From Neorhizobium sp. JUb45 (lineage in GTDB: Bacteria; Pseudomonadota; Alphaproteobacteria; Rhizobiales; Rhizobiaceae), in contig NZ_SLYW01000002.1 in NCBI RefSeq assembly GCF_004343585.1, positions 248,001-312,000 on the forward strand: a stretch of DNA of 64,000 nt, written 5' to 3'. This document shows positions 26,190-35,501 of the stretch, piece by piece. The notes beneath the pieces were generated by a model. That model was not told the origin of the DNA, searched no databases, and saw only the letters and a program-made list of their open reading frames with translations. A program made the position numbers and the translations under genes. The number at the start of each line of letters is the position of its first letter. Within the stretch, counting starts at the first letter, position 1.

Positions 26190-28256
26190 TCAGTTGCCAG
26201 TGCCGGGCAGGTCGAGAACCTGGCCCGGAAAGATCCGGTTCGGATTGCGGCGCAGCGAAGGGTTGGCGCGGATCAGTTCCATCACGCGGTCACCATCACC
26301 CAATGCGTCATTGGCGATCTTCCACAGCGTATCACCGGCATTGACCGTGTAGCTGTTCGCCTTCGGTGCAGCGATTGCCGCATCGGCCGCGGGCGTCTCT
26401 GCGGCGGCAGGCGTTGCAGGTGCCGGATTGGCCGGTGGCGTCACCATGGCGGTCTGCGTCTCGGTCGTGGCCGGCGGCGTCACCGTGGTTTCGGCGCGCT
26501 TGATCGGTTCTGCCGGTGGCAGGCCGTTTTCGATCTTTTCCTTGATTTTGGGAATTTCCGCTTCTTCCGGCTCCATGGTCAGCGCGCGCTTCCACTGGTA
26601 ATTGGCTTCCAGCTTGCGGCCCACGCGCCAGTAGGCGTCGCCCAGATGGTCGTTGATGGCGGCATCGCCGGCGCGCAGCTGCACGGCGCGTTCCAGTTCC
26701 GTCACCGCTTCCTCGAACTGGCCGAGGCGGTAATAGGCCCAGCCGAGCGAATCGACGATGTAACCGTCATCCGGCCGCGCATCCACGGCCTTCTTGATCA
26801 TCGCCATGCCCTCGTCGAGGTTGCGGTTCATGTCGACAAAGGAATAACCGAGATAGTTCAGCACCTGTGGCTGTTCCGGGTTGAGCTCCAGCGATTTGCG
26901 GAAGGCAGGCTCGGCCTTGTCCCACTGCTTCAGGCGCTCATAGGAAATGGCCTGCTGGAAAAAGATCGTCCAGTCGGCCGGGCGTGCGATCGGGCCGATT
27001 ACCGCGACGGCCTTGTCGTAATTCTCCGCCATCGCCTTGTAATCCTTGGCGTCGGAAAGAACGCTGCCATAAGCGAGGTAGCTGCGCAGGTCGGAAGGGT
27101 CGGACGCGATCAGGTTCTTCAGGTGCTCGCGGGCCTTGTCCACTTCGCCGGTCTGGGCAAGGGTCAGGCCAAGCTGCAGTTCGGAAATGCGGCGCATCGG
27201 CGAATCCGCCGGTACCTTTTCATAAAGCGCGATCGCCTGTTTCGGCTGTTCCAGCTTTTCGGCAATGCCGCCGAGCAGGATCAGCGTGTCGGCGCTTTTC
27301 GGGTCCAGCGCATGCGACATGTGCAGGTAGAGCGACACCATTTCCTCGGCGCCCTGGCGGTTCAGCGCGCCACCGACGGAAAACAGCACGGCGGCAGCAC
27401 CTTCGGTGGCGGTCGTCACCTGCTGGTCCGGCTTGTCGCCGGCCTCGATGCTCTGGCGCAGGGCCTTCAGCGGTGCGTAATTGCTGATCAGACGGTCGCC
27501 GACGGCAATCGTGTCGAGCGCCTTCTGCTTGTTGCCCTGGCTGGCCTCAAGACGTGCGAGCGCCATGATCGCGCGCATAAAAGTGTCGGGGGTGGTGGCG
27601 ACGCCGTCATCATTGGTGATGGCGGATGTCAGGCTGGAGCGGGCGGTGTTGATATCGCCGGATACCAGCGCCATGGCACCGAGATGGTAATCGGTAAACA
27701 CCTTGAACCAGGCGGGGCCCTTCATGCCGCGCACCAGCGTCAGGGCTTCCTTGCCCTTGCCGGCACCGACGCGCGCCCAGGCGGCCAGAAGCGTGTGGGT
27801 GATACGGTCGAGATCGTTGGAGCCCTTGTAGGTCAGGAGCTTTTCGGCCTCGGCGAATTTGCGGTTGCGGATATCATCCAGCCCGCGCACGATCGTGGTG
27901 ATGCGCTCGACGCCTTCATCCGTCTTCAATTCGTTGGCAAACGGCAGGGCGCCGTCGAAATCGCCGCTCATCAAAAGCGACAGCATCAACCGTTCGCGAA
28001 TTTCCGTGTTGGCCGGTTCCAGCTCCAGTGCCTTGCGGTACAGCGTGATGGCGTTCGGATAGTCGTGATCGACATCGGCCGTGCGGGCTGCAAGAAACGC
28101 GCCGGAGAAGGAATTGACCTTCGTTGCATCGAAGGTCTGGGTCTCTTCCGTCGCCGGCTTCTCATTGCCGGCTGCGGCGATCGCCTGCCCACCCAGCATG
28201 ATGGCGGCGGCAAAGGCCGCGCCGGAAAGCAGACGAAGGGCGAATTGCTGCCGCAT
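26190..28256 (-). CDS. Exported tetratricopeptide protein with a C-terminal LysM domain
   Basis: Protein of about 688 residues. A signal peptide is clear (RLLSGAAFAAAIMLGGQAIAA). TPR units run through most of the body (for example YPNAITLYRKALELEPAN near 65, WDKAEPAFRKSLELNPEQPQVLNYLGYSF, GYIVDSLGWAYYRLGQFEEA). An Ala/Pro/Thr linker (about 585-635) leads to a LysM domain (SYTVNAGDTLWKIANDALGD ... FPGQVLDLP), which binds peptidoglycan glycan strands. The combination suggests a periplasmic scaffold tied to the wall. ATG 28256 is chosen for AAGG 8 nt upstream; ATG 28271 is possible. It heads an operon with ispE and moaB. Confidence 0.85.
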   Translation of the reverse strand: MRQQFALRLLSGAAFAAAIMLGGQAIAAAGNEKPATEETQTFDATKVNSFSGAFLAARTADVDHDYPNAITLYRKALELEPANTEIRERLMLSLLMSGDFDGALPFANELKTDEGVERITTIVRGLDDIRNRKFAEAEKLLTYKGSNDLDRITHTLLAAWARVGAGKGKEALTLVRGMKGPAWFKVFTDYHLGAMALVSGDINTARSSLTSAITNDDGVATTPDTFMRAIMALARLEASQGNKQKALDTIAVGDRLISNYAPLKALRQSIEAGDKPDQQVTTATEGAAAVLFSVGGALNRQGAEEMVSLYLHMSHALDPKSADTLILLGGIAEKLEQPKQAIALYEKVPADSPMRRISELQLGLTLAQTGEVDKAREHLKNLIASDPSDLRSYLAYGSVLSDAKDYKAMAENYDKAVAVIGPIARPADWTIFFQQAISYERLKQWDKAEPAFRKSLELNPEQPQVLNYLGYSFVDMNRNLDEGMAMIKKAVDARPDDGYIVDSLGWAYYRLGQFEEAVTELERAVQLRAGDAAINDHLGDAYWRVGRKLEANYQWKRALTMEPEEAEIPKIKEKIENGLPPAEPIKRAETTVTPPATTETQTAMVTPPANPAPATPAAAETPAADAAIAAPKANSYTVNAGDTLWKIANDALGDGDRVMELIRANPSLRRNPNRIFPGQVLDLPGTGN

Positions 28257-28402
28257 AAAAGTGCCTTTCATGAAAAACGCAGGACGACAGTATGGCCGCC
28301 GAAGAATCCTGCGCCGATGATTCACGACAGAATGGCTTTTTTGAAGCAGGTCCGCAAGAATAACGCGGACACTGCCTTCTCTACCCTATTATCCGGCAGG
28401 GA

Positions 28403-29419
28403 TCAGTTCACGCGCTCGATGCAGAAGTCGATGACCTCGAGAAGCGCTGATTTGTAAGCGGAATCGGGCAACGGTGCGAGTGCGTCGCTGGCGATGGTGC
28501 CATAGTGCTCCGCTCGCGCAATCGTGTCCTTGAGACCGTTATATTTGGTGATCAGGCCGAGTGCCTTTTCGAGATTTTCTTCCGTGCTCTCGCCGTTCTC
28601 GATCGCCTGACGCCAGAAAGCGCGTTCTTCCGGCGTGCCGCGACGGTAGGAGAGGATGACCGGAAGGGTGATCTTGCCCTCGCGGAAATCGTCGCCGACA
28701 TTCTTGCCGAGTTCGGCAGCCTTGCCACCGTAATCCAGCGCATCATCGACCAGCTGGAAGGCGAGGCCGAGGTTCATGCCGTAGGAGCGCAGCGCGCTGC
28801 GGCTTGCCTTGTCGGTGGAAGCGATGATCGGGCCGACTTCGGCGGCAGCGGCAAACAGCGCCGCCGTCTTGGCGCGGATGACCGAAAGATAATCGTCCTC
28901 GGTGGTTTCCATGTTCTTGGCGACCGACAGCTGCAGCACTTCGCCCTCGGCAATCACCGAGGCGGCGGTGGCCAGCACGTCGAGCGCATCCATGGAGCCG
29001 ACTTCGACCATCATCTTGAAGGCCTGGCCGAGCAGAAAATCGCCGACCAGAACGCTGGCCTGGTTGCCCCAGATGGTGCGGGCCGTGGATTTGCCGCGGC
29101 GCAGGTCGCTTTCGTCCACAACGTCGTCATGCAGAAGCGTTGCCGTGTGCATGAACTCGACCGAGGTCGCGAGCTTCACATGGCCATCGCCTTCGTAACC
29201 GAACATGGCGGCGGAGGCGAGGGTGAGCATCGGCCGCAGGCGCTTGCCGCCGGACGAGATCAGGTGGTTGGCAACCTCCGGGATCATCTGTACGTCGGAG
29301 CCGGCCTTCGACAGGATCAGTTGGTTGACACGCTCCATGTCACCCTTGGTCAGATCGACCAGGGGCTTGACCGAAGCATGTTTGTTCTTGCTCTCTTCGA
29401 GCGGAATGACGACGCCCAA
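28403..29419 (-). CDS. Long-chain all-trans polyprenyl diphosphate synthase
   Basis: Trans-prenyltransferase of 338 residues that makes the ubiquinone side chain. The first aspartate-rich motif is LLHDDVVDES (DDVVD at 98-102), with GGKRLRP before it; the second is FQLVDDALDYGG. Residues before the first motif (VEFMHTATLLHDD) are small, which fits long products. In rhizobia the product is usually decaprenyl diphosphate; octaprenyl (IspB-type) cannot be excluded from sequence. It is divergent from the DUF2007 gene. ubiA lies at 52964 in the same window. Confidence 0.93.
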   Translation of the reverse strand: MGVVIPLEESKNKHASVKPLVDLTKGDMERVNQLILSKAGSDVQMIPEVANHLISSGGKRLRPMLTLASAAMFGYEGDGHVKLATSVEFMHTATLLHDDVVDESDLRRGKSTARTIWGNQASVLVGDFLLGQAFKMMVEVGSMDALDVLATAASVIAEGEVLQLSVAKNMETTEDDYLSVIRAKTAALFAAAAEVGPIIASTDKASRSALRSYGMNLGLAFQLVDDALDYGGKAAELGKNVGDDFREGKITLPVILSYRRGTPEERAFWRQAIENGESTEENLEKALGLITKYNGLKDTIARAEHYGTIASDALAPLPDSAYKSALLEVIDFCIERVN

Positions 29420-29521
29420 GAATGCGTACTCCTGTTCAAATTTTGCTGGGGACCATAGAAAGGGGCGGCTGACCCGGCAAGGGGCAAAAGCTCCCGTACC
29501 GGTGATTTTGAGGGAATTGTG

Positions 29522-29752
29522 ATGAAAGAACTGATCCGCACCAATGATGTCGTGCTTCTGTCCTTCGCGGAAAGCCTGATGCGAGACGCCGATATTCCCT
29601 GCATGATTGCCGACCAGTCGATGAGCATATTGGAAGGTTCGCTCGGATTGCTGTCGAAACGCCTGCTGGTGGCGGAAGATCTGGCAGATGAGGCGCGCCG
29701 CATCTTCATCGATGCCGGGCTGGAGAATGAATTGCGGGACGAAAAGCAGTGA
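29522..29752 (+). CDS. DUF2007 family small protein
   Basis: A 76-residue protein with the DUF2007 pattern (ELIRTNDVVLLSFAESLMRDADIPCMIADQ ... GLLSKRLLVAEDLADEARRIF), a ferredoxin-like small domain proposed to be signal-transducing. Function unknown. ATG 29522 has GAGGG upstream; a GTG directly before it is also possible. Its TGA overlaps the GTG start of trmN6, so the two are translationally coupled. Confidence 0.85.
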   Translation: MKELIRTNDVVLLSFAESLMRDADIPCMIADQSMSILEGSLGLLSKRLLVAEDLADEARRIFIDAGLENELRDEKQ

Positions 29753-30552
29753 GCAGCGAAACAGCGGAAAGCAGAACCGAAACGCTCGACGCCTTCCATC
29801 GCGGCAATTTCCATGTGCTGCAGCCGAAGGGCGAGGGCCACCGTTCCGGCGTCGATGCCATGCTGCTGGCCTCGCTGGTGGCGGAAGACGGGCCGATCAC
29901 GGTGGCCGATCTCGGTGCCGGTGCCGGAGCCGCCGGCATGGCGGTCGCCTCGCGCCTGCCGGGTGCGAACGTCCTTCTGGTGGAGCGATCGCCCTTGATG
30001 GCCGATTACGCCCGCCGCAGCGTGGCCCTTTCAGAGAATTCGCATCTGAGCGGCCGGGTTTCTGTGATGGAGGCAGATGTGACGCTGACCGGCCGGGCGC
30101 GCGTGGCGAGCGGCCTCGCCGACAACAGTTTTCGCCATGTCATCATGAACCCGCCCTTCAACAATGCCGGCGACCGCACCACGCCCGACAGGCTGAAGGC
30201 GGAAGCGCATGCCATGACCGACGGGCTGTTCGAGGCATGGATCCGCACCGCCGGCGCAATCGCGATGGCCGGCGGGCAATTGTCCTTGATTGCACGGCCG
30301 GAATCGATCGGCGAAATCGTCGCCGCTTGCGGTAAACGGTTTGGCGGTCTCGAGATGACACTCATCCATCCCCGTCCGGATGCCGATGCCACCCGTATCC
30401 TCGTCAGCGGCATCAAGGGCTCGAAGGCCCGCCTTGTGTTTCGCGCACCGCTTTTCCTGCATGGCGAAGATGGTCACGCCCTCCTTACCCGCGCCGACGA
30501 CCTCAACAACGGCCGTGCCGCCTATATGCGCCGCACCGGCCGGCACGTCTGA
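29749..30552 (+). CDS. TrmN6-like tRNA1(Val) (adenine(37)-N6)-methyltransferase
   Basis: S-adenosylmethionine-dependent N6-adenine methyltransferase of 267 residues. ADLGAGAGAAGMAVA (about 60-75) is motif I, and MNPPFNNAGDR (about 136-146) is the NPPF catalytic motif typical of the YfiC/TrmN6 family. The N-terminal FHRGNFHVLQPKGEGHRSGVDAMLLA is also typical. It starts with GTG overlapping the DUF2007 stop (GTGA). The exact target nucleotide is inferred from family membership. Confidence 0.87.
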   Translation: MSSETAESRTETLDAFHRGNFHVLQPKGEGHRSGVDAMLLASLVAEDGPITVADLGAGAGAAGMAVASRLPGANVLLVERSPLMADYARRSVALSENSHLSGRVSVMEADVTLTGRARVASGLADNSFRHVIMNPPFNNAGDRTTPDRLKAEAHAMTDGLFEAWIRTAGAIAMAGGQLSLIARPESIGEIVAACGKRFGGLEMTLIHPRPDADATRILVSGIKGSKARLVFRAPLFLHGEDGHALLTRADDLNNGRAAYMRRTGRHV

Positions 30553-30643
30553 CGATAAAATGAAGCCGACTTATGGAACGCAGTGATTGCGCCGGCCGTT
30601 CAAATCCCTACATGAACAGCTGTTCGATTTGGAAGGAAGAGAC

Positions 30644-31507
30644 ATGGCCGGATTTCTGACACGCCTGCTGCCGAAGCGCCTGCGCAAGAAGGGTGTTTCG
30701 ATCCCCGTCGTGCGGCTGCACGGCACGATCATGGCAGGCGGCAGCCAGTTCCGGCCGGCGCTCAATATCGCAACCGTGGCGCCGCTGCTGGAAAAGGCCT
30801 TTTCCAGGAAGGACGCGCCGGTCGTCGCCATCTCCATCAATTCGCCCGGCGGCTCGCCGGTGCAGTCTCGCCTGATCTTTCAGCGCATCCGCTCGCTGGC
30901 CGAAGAAAAGGACAAACGCGTGCTGGTGTTCGTCGAAGATGTCGCGGCATCCGGCGGTTACATGATCGCTCTCGCCGGTGACGAGATCTTTGTCGATCCG
31001 ACCTCGATCGTCGGCTCCATCGGTGTCGTGTCTGGCGGTTTCGGTTTCCCCGAATTGCTGAAGAAGATCGGTGTCGAGCGCCGTGTCTATACGGCCGGCG
31101 AAAACAAGGTCATCCTCGATCCCTTCCAGCCGGAAAAGGAAGGCGATATCGAATACCTGAAGACGCTGCAGCTGGAGATCCACAAGGTCTTCATCGAGAT
31201 GGTGAAAATGCGCCGTGGCGAGCGGCTGGCGGATGAAGACACGATCTTTTCCGGCCTGTTCTGGACCGGCCTTCGCGGTGTCGATCTCGGCCTTGTTGAC
31301 GGGATCGGCGAGATGCGCGAAACGCTGAAACGCCGTTACGGCCCGGATGCCAAGCTGGAACTGATCGGCGGCAGCCGCAACCTGTTCGGCCGCCGCGTGC
31401 CGGGTGTGGTATCGCAATCGGGTGCGGCGGAGATGGCGGCGGGTGCTGCTTCGGGGCTGGCGGCAACGCTGGAAGACAAGGCGATGTGGAGCCGTTACGG
31501 GCTCTGA
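30644..31507 (+). CDS. S49 family (SppA/SohB-like) serine peptidase
   Basis: Peptidase of 287 residues with the signal peptide peptidase fold. Catalytic Ser103 lies in VAASGGYMIALAGDEIFVDP, followed by SIVGSIGVVSGGFGF. The likely general base Lys is in YTAGENKVILDPFQPEKEGD. An N-terminal hydrophobic anchor is lacking, so it may act at the cytoplasmic membrane face as a small SohB-type enzyme. ATG 30644 has GGAAGGAAGAG upstream; the longer frame to 30587 is less likely. It lies 91 bp after trmN6 and 27 bp before the next small gene. Confidence 0.88.
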   Translation: MAGFLTRLLPKRLRKKGVSIPVVRLHGTIMAGGSQFRPALNIATVAPLLEKAFSRKDAPVVAISINSPGGSPVQSRLIFQRIRSLAEEKDKRVLVFVEDVAASGGYMIALAGDEIFVDPTSIVGSIGVVSGGFGFPELLKKIGVERRVYTAGENKVILDPFQPEKEGDIEYLKTLQLEIHKVFIEMVKMRRGERLADEDTIFSGLFWTGLRGVDLGLVDGIGEMRETLKRRYGPDAKLELIGGSRNLFGRRVPGVVSQSGAAEMAAGAASGLAATLEDKAMWSRYGL

Positions 31508-31534
31508 CAAAAACGATAGACGCTTGAGGGGACA

Positions 31535-31729
31535 ATGGCGCAAATCATATTCCTGGCTATCCTCGTGGTGGGTGGCTGGATGATCTACAAGAAATTCGTC
31601 GGCGACGCGGAAAAGCTGACCGCACGCTCGAAAAAGGCCGAGCGCGAACGCCAGACGGGGGCGATGGGGACGCTGGAAAAGGACCCGGTGACGGGGGAAT
31701 ACCGGGTGAAGCGTGAGGAAGAGGAATAG
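31535..31729 (+). CDS. Small single-span membrane protein
   Basis: A 64-residue protein with one N-terminal membrane helix (AQIIFLAILVVGGWMIYKKFV) and a charged cytoplasmic tail (KLTARSKKAERERQ ... EYRVKREEEE). Ribosome binding site GAGGGG precedes the ATG. It is the last gene of the DUF2007-trmN6-S49 peptidase run. Proximity to the peptidase may mean a membrane partner (inference). Family not recognised. Confidence 0.7.
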   Translation: MAQIIFLAILVVGGWMIYKKFVGDAEKLTARSKKAERERQTGAMGTLEKDPVTGEYRVKREEEE

Positions 31730-31732
31730 GGT

Positions 31733-32047
31733 TTAGTCGCGGTCCTTGATGCGGGATGCCCAGTCGGCGCCGGCATAGGAGATACACAGGATAACCAGAA
31801 GTCGACGTTCATCATCGACCTTAAAGCAGACCGTGGCCTTGCCGGCCGCCGGAATGGCTCTCAAGCCGGGGCTGAGTTCACTGCGCAATGAGCCGATTTT
31901 CGGATAATCGGCGAGGCGATTGATGAAGGCGACGATCTCGTCCACTTTGGCCTTGCCCACGGCGAGACCTGCATAAGAAGCGATGTAATCGGTGATCTCC
32001 AGCAAATCGGCTTCGACGCGCGGATGCCGGATGATCGTGTATCTCAC
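31733..32047 (-). CDS. parE: ParE-type toxin of a type II toxin-antitoxin pair
   Basis: RelE/ParE superfamily protein of 104 residues. It opens RYTIIRHPRVEADLLEITDYIA and has YPKIGSLRSELSPGLRAIPAAG and the C-terminal strand RRLLVILCISYAGADW. ParE toxins usually poison gyrase; some act as mRNA interferases. The start ATG overlaps the antitoxin TGA by 4 nt (ATGA), the standard antitoxin-first order. Confidence 0.85.
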   Translation of the reverse strand: MRYTIIRHPRVEADLLEITDYIASYAGLAVGKAKVDEIVAFINRLADYPKIGSLRSELSPGLRAIPAAGKATVCFKVDDERRLLVILCISYAGADWASRIKDRD

Positions 32048-32349
32048 CGGGAGGCCTTTTTGTTCTCGCCGTATTTTGCGTCGAGTTCCGCCTTCACACG
32101 CTCCGCCATGCTGTCACCATCCCAGGGAATGAACTGGTCGCGCGGCGTATCCATCCGCTCACGGATCACATCGGCCATGGCCATCACGGAATCGAGTTGC
32201 TCCGGCGTCAACTCTTGCTCTGCCCGCATCAACTCATCCAGCCCGGCCTCGACGACCTTTTCCACAGATGGAAACTGTCCATCTTCAACCTGCTGTTCGG
32301 CATACCGCATATAGCGATCCGACAGGGTGATGGTGTTCTTGACGTTCAT
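32044..32349 (-). CDS. parD: ParD-type antitoxin
   Basis: A 101-residue ribbon-helix-helix antitoxin: the N-terminal strand-helix (VKNTITLSDRYMRYAEQQVEDGQFPSVEKVVEAGL) binds DNA and the acidic, flexible C-terminus (MDTPRDQFIPWDGDS ... ELDAKYGENKK) wraps the toxin. It is first in the pair and would repress its own promoter upstream of 32349. It faces a second toxin-antitoxin pair at 32464, with only about 115 bp between. Confidence 0.85.
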   Translation of the reverse strand: MNVKNTITLSDRYMRYAEQQVEDGQFPSVEKVVEAGLDELMRAEQELTPEQLDSVMAMADVIRERMDTPRDQFIPWDGDSMAERVKAELDAKYGENKKASR

Positions 32350-32463
32350 GGTCGTGGCTCCAAGGTACGGCCCAGAATATCGCGGAAACCCTCCTTTGCA
32401 CAGCGGTCTTTCACCACCGGGATGCCGATGGTATGATCGTCAAAACCTGTCCGGAGATGTCTC

Positions 32464-32694
32464 ATGCGCGTAACCAGATGGAATGATGCGCTTGCCGTTC
32501 AAATCCCCGATGACGTTGCAGAAACGCTCGGATTGAAGGAAGGCGACGAGGTGACTGTTGAGGTTGCCAATGGACCGTTGCCGGAGTCCGAGCGGACGGA
32601 GGCCAAAAAACAGGCGCTTGAACGCATCAAGGCCTTGAAGCTCACGCTGCCGCCCGATTGGAGATTTGATCGCGAAGAGGCCAATGCCCGCTGA
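32464..32694 (+). CDS. AbrB/MazE-type antitoxin
   Basis: A 76-residue swapped-hairpin DNA-binding protein: MRVTRWNDALAVQIPDDVAETLGLKEGDEVTVEV is the AbrB/SpoVT fold, followed by a toxin-binding tail (EAKKQALERIKALKLTLPPDWRFDREEANAR). It overlaps the PIN toxin start (TGATG). Such VapB-like antitoxins of the AbrB class usually repress the pair. Confidence 0.85.
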   Translation: MRVTRWNDALAVQIPDDVAETLGLKEGDEVTVEVANGPLPESERTEAKKQALERIKALKLTLPPDWRFDREEANAR

Positions 32695-33098
32695 TGCCGG
32701 CGATTGCGAATTTTCTCGATACCAATATTCTTGTTTATTCCACGACCGGGGGCGCCAAGGCCGCGCTGGCGCAAAAACTGATGAGCGAACCATTCGTCAT
32801 CAGTACCCAGGCTCTCAATGAATTTGCAAATGTAGGACGGCGAAAGCTTGGCTTGTCATGGGGTCGGATCACTCGGATTGTCGAGGATATGGCGGAAACA
32901 GCCGAGGGTGTCATTGCCGTCGAGCCGGAATTGACGATGACGGCATTGAGGCTTGTTCAGCGCTACAATCTGGCATTCTACGATGCGGTTATGGTAGCGG
33001 CCGCGCTGAAGGCGGAATGCACGACCTATTATTCCGAAGACCTCCAGCACGGCCTCGTCATCGAAACCAAACTGACGATCCAAAATCCCTTCCTTTGA
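32694..33098 (+). CDS. vapC: PIN domain ribonuclease toxin (VapC family)
   Basis: PIN nuclease of 134 residues. Acidic residues of the metal site are visible: Asp in [10 protein letters not shown], Glu in ALNEFANV, Asp in [13 protein letters not shown], and Asp in YYSEDLQHG. VapC toxins cut tRNA or rRNA when freed from the antitoxin. It is preceded by its AbrB-type antitoxin and lies about 75 bp before glyQ on the same strand, so glyQ may receive read-through. Confidence 0.88.
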   Translation: MPAIANFLDTNILVYSTTGGAKAALAQKLMSEPFVISTQALNEFANVGRRKLGLSWGRITRIVEDMAETAEGVIAVEPELTMTALRLVQRYNLAFYDAVMVAAALKAECTTYYSEDLQHGLVIETKLTIQNPFL

Positions 33099-33174
33099 CC
33101 ACCTGCCTCATAAAACCTTGACCCCTGCCGCCTTGCATGGCACTCGTCCGCATCCTCAATCAAACGATGCCGAT

Positions 33175-34137
33175 ATGCCCATGACCGATCTGCCCGAACA
33201 CATGGACCCCAAGCGCTCTTTCCAGGCGCTCATCCTGACGCTCCATAACTATTGGGCCGACAAGGGTTGCGCCGTTCTGCAGCCTTACGACATGGAAGTC
33301 GGCGCCGGCACGTTTCATCCGGCAACCACGCTGCGCGCGCTTGGCCCCAAGCCATGGAAGGCCGCTTACGTGCAGCCCTCCCGCCGCCCGTCGGATGGTC
33401 GTTACGGTGAAAACCCCAACCGTTTGCAGCATTATTACCAGTATCAGGTCATCCTGAAGCCGAACCCGTCCAACCTGCAGGAGCTTTATCTCGGCTCGCT
33501 GAAGGCGATCGGTCTCGATCCGCTTCTGCATGACGTGCGTTTCGTCGAGGACGACTGGGAAAGCCCTACCTTGGGAGCCTGGGGTCTCGGCTGGGAATGC
33601 TGGTGCGATGGCATGGAAGTCTCGCAGTTCACCTATTTCCAGCAGGTCTGCGGCATCGAATGCTCACCGGTTGCCGGTGAACTGACCTATGGTCTGGAAC
33701 GCCTCGCCATGTATGTGCAGGGCGTCGACAATGTCTACGACCTCAACTTCAACGGTCGCGAAGGCGAAGAGAAGATTTCCTACGGCGACGTCTTCCTGCA
33801 GGCCGAACAGGAATATTCCCGCCACAACTTTGAATTCGCCAACACCGAAATGCTGCATCGCCATTTCATCGATGCGGAAAAGGAATGCCTGGCGCTGCTG
33901 GCTTTCGGTGCGCCGGTCGAAAACTCCAACCAGATCCTGCACAAATGCGTTTTCCCGGCCTATGACCAGTGCATCAAGGCATCCCACGTCTTCAACCTGC
34001 TTGATGCGCGCGGCGTGATCTCGGTTACCGAGCGCCAGAGCTACATTTTGCGCGTGCGGACGTTGGCGAAGGCGTGTGGTGAAGCATTCTTGCTGACGGA
34101 TGCCGGTGGGGCAAACCTGGGCGAGAAGGCGGCCTGA
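33175..34137 (+). CDS. glyQ: Glycyl-tRNA synthetase alpha subunit
   Basis: Catalytic subunit of the alpha2-beta2 glycyl-tRNA synthetase, 320 residues. Class II signatures include [49 protein letters not shown] (motif 2 region with Arg) and [25 protein letters not shown] (motif 3). ATG 33175 is chosen as start; ATG 33181 is also possible. The beta subunit glyS is not adjacent but begins at 40535, after an insertion sequence and several genes. Confidence 0.96.
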   Translation: MPMTDLPEHMDPKRSFQALILTLHNYWADKGCAVLQPYDMEVGAGTFHPATTLRALGPKPWKAAYVQPSRRPSDGRYGENPNRLQHYYQYQVILKPNPSNLQELYLGSLKAIGLDPLLHDVRFVEDDWESPTLGAWGLGWECWCDGMEVSQFTYFQQVCGIECSPVAGELTYGLERLAMYVQGVDNVYDLNFNGREGEEKISYGDVFLQAEQEYSRHNFEFANTEMLHRHFIDAEKECLALLAFGAPVENSNQILHKCVFPAYDQCIKASHVFNLLDARGVISVTERQSYILRVRTLAKACGEAFLLTDAGGANLGEKAA

Positions 34138-34249
34138 GGCTGCTTTAGCTTACTCCCAAAGGCGCAAACCTCTCGATCGTCATCCTCGGACCTGACCCGA
34201 GGATCTGCTGCTGCCGATGTCGTTGATGTGGTTAGATCCTCGGCACAGG

Positions 34250-35501
34250 TGTATGGCCTTGAGACATAGTTGACAGATGTTCGGAGACATCCCTGACACT
34301 TTTGCTTTCTGGCAAGGGAGGTCGGGATGGTTTGGCGGGATGTGTCGATTGCGGATCAACGCAGCGAATTCGTGAGACTTGCCTGCCTTGAGGGAACCAA
34401 TATCTCGATGCTTTGCGAACGCTTCGGCATCAGCCGCCAGACGGGTTATGTTTGGCTGAGGCGGTATCGCGCCGGCGAGGCGGTCGAAGACCGGTCCCGC
34501 CGACCCCATGCAAGTCCACGTCAGACCTCGGTCGATCTCGAGCGTTCGGTGCTTTCAATCCGCGACGAACATCCGGCTTGGGGCGCGCGCAAGATCGCAA
34601 GGCGGCTGCAGGATCTCGGCATCGAGCCGCCCTGCGCCTCAACCGTGCATGCGATCCTTGCCCGCCACGACAGGATTGGTCCTCACACCAGGGACCATCT
34701 GGCACCAGGCCGCTTCGAACGCGAGGCGCCCAACCTGCTTTGGCAGATGGATTTCAAGGGACAGATCAGGCTGACCTCGGGCGACTGGTGCCACCCTCTC
34801 ACCATTATCGACGACCATTCCCGCTTCGCCATCGGCATCGAGGCGTGCCTCGACCAGCAGATGCCGACCGTTCGCGACCGGATGGAACCGATCCTGCGTC
34901 GCTACGGCCTGCCGATGGCGATCTATACCGACAACGGCAATCCTTGGGGCACAGGTGTTCCCAACCAGTGGACGCGGCTGCGCGTCTGGCTGCTCAAGCT
35001 CGGTATCGATCTCATCCATGCAAGGCCTTATCACCCGCAAGGGCGCGGCAAGAACGAGCGTTTCCACCGCAGCCTCAAAGCCGAGGTGCTCGATTTCGCC
35101 GCGCTTGCCGGCCAAACCCAAGCGCAAAGAGCCTTCGATCACTGGCGCGAGATCTACAATCACCATCGCCCCCATGAGGCCATAGGCATGGCGGTTCCGG
35201 CCAGTCGTTATCGTCCTTCGCCGAGACCGTTTCCCCGTCATCTGCCGGAGCCAGTCTATGACAGTGGCGAAATCGTCCGGCGCATCAGCTCCACCAAGGG
35301 ATATATCAGCTTCAAAGGCCAGGCATGGCGTGTGCCCGGCGCCTTCAAGGGCGAGTGCCTTGCCATCCGGCCACTCGAACGAGACGGCCTCTACGGTGTC
35401 TTCTTCGGCGCAACAAAGGTCGCCAAAATCGATATCGCAAATCCAGCCTGACTGTCAGGTATGTCTCCGAACACCTGTCAGGTATGTGTCCGGGCTTTAC
35501 A
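34250..35501 (+). mobile_element. IS481-type insertion sequence, complete
   Basis: The element is 1252 bp. Both ends start TGTA when read inward and share imperfect inverted repeats of about 50 bp, including the common block TGTTCGGAGACAT. A 5-bp duplication ACAGG flanks it. One intact transposase gene fills the interior. The intact ends and reading frame suggest a fairly recent, possibly active copy. Confidence 0.88.
34327..35451 (+). CDS. IS481-type transposase
   Basis: DDE transposase of 374 residues. An N-terminal helix-turn-helix (ISMLCERFGISRQTGYVWLRRYRAG) leads to an RNase H-like core with Asp142 (WQMDFKGQ), Asp202 (YTDNGNPWG) and Glu244 (GKNERFHRSLKAE), 41 residues apart for the last pair. 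The C-terminal part contains RPHEAIGMAVPASRY, usual in this family. Uninterrupted frame. GGGAGGTCGGG lies before the ATG. Confidence 0.92.
   Translation: MVWRDVSIADQRSEFVRLACLEGTNISMLCERFGISRQTGYVWLRRYRAGEAVEDRSRRPHASPRQTSVDLERSVLSIRDEHPAWGARKIARRLQDLGIEPPCASTVHAILARHDRIGPHTRDHLAPGRFEREAPNLLWQMDFKGQIRLTSGDWCHPLTIIDDHSRFAIGIEACLDQQMPTVRDRMEPILRRYGLPMAIYTDNGNPWGTGVPNQWTRLRVWLLKLGIDLIHARPYHPQGRGKNERFHRSLKAEVLDFAALAGQTQAQRAFDHWREIYNHHRPHEAIGMAVPASRYRPSPRPFPRHLPEPVYDSGEIVRRISSTKGYISFKGQAWRVPGAFKGECLAIRPLERDGLYGVFFGATKVAKIDIANPA

Noticed and set aside
26109..28457. Very long plus-strand open frame opposite the TPR-LysM gene
   Set aside because: Antisense shadow of a high-GC gene; no ribosome binding site and no recognisable domain.
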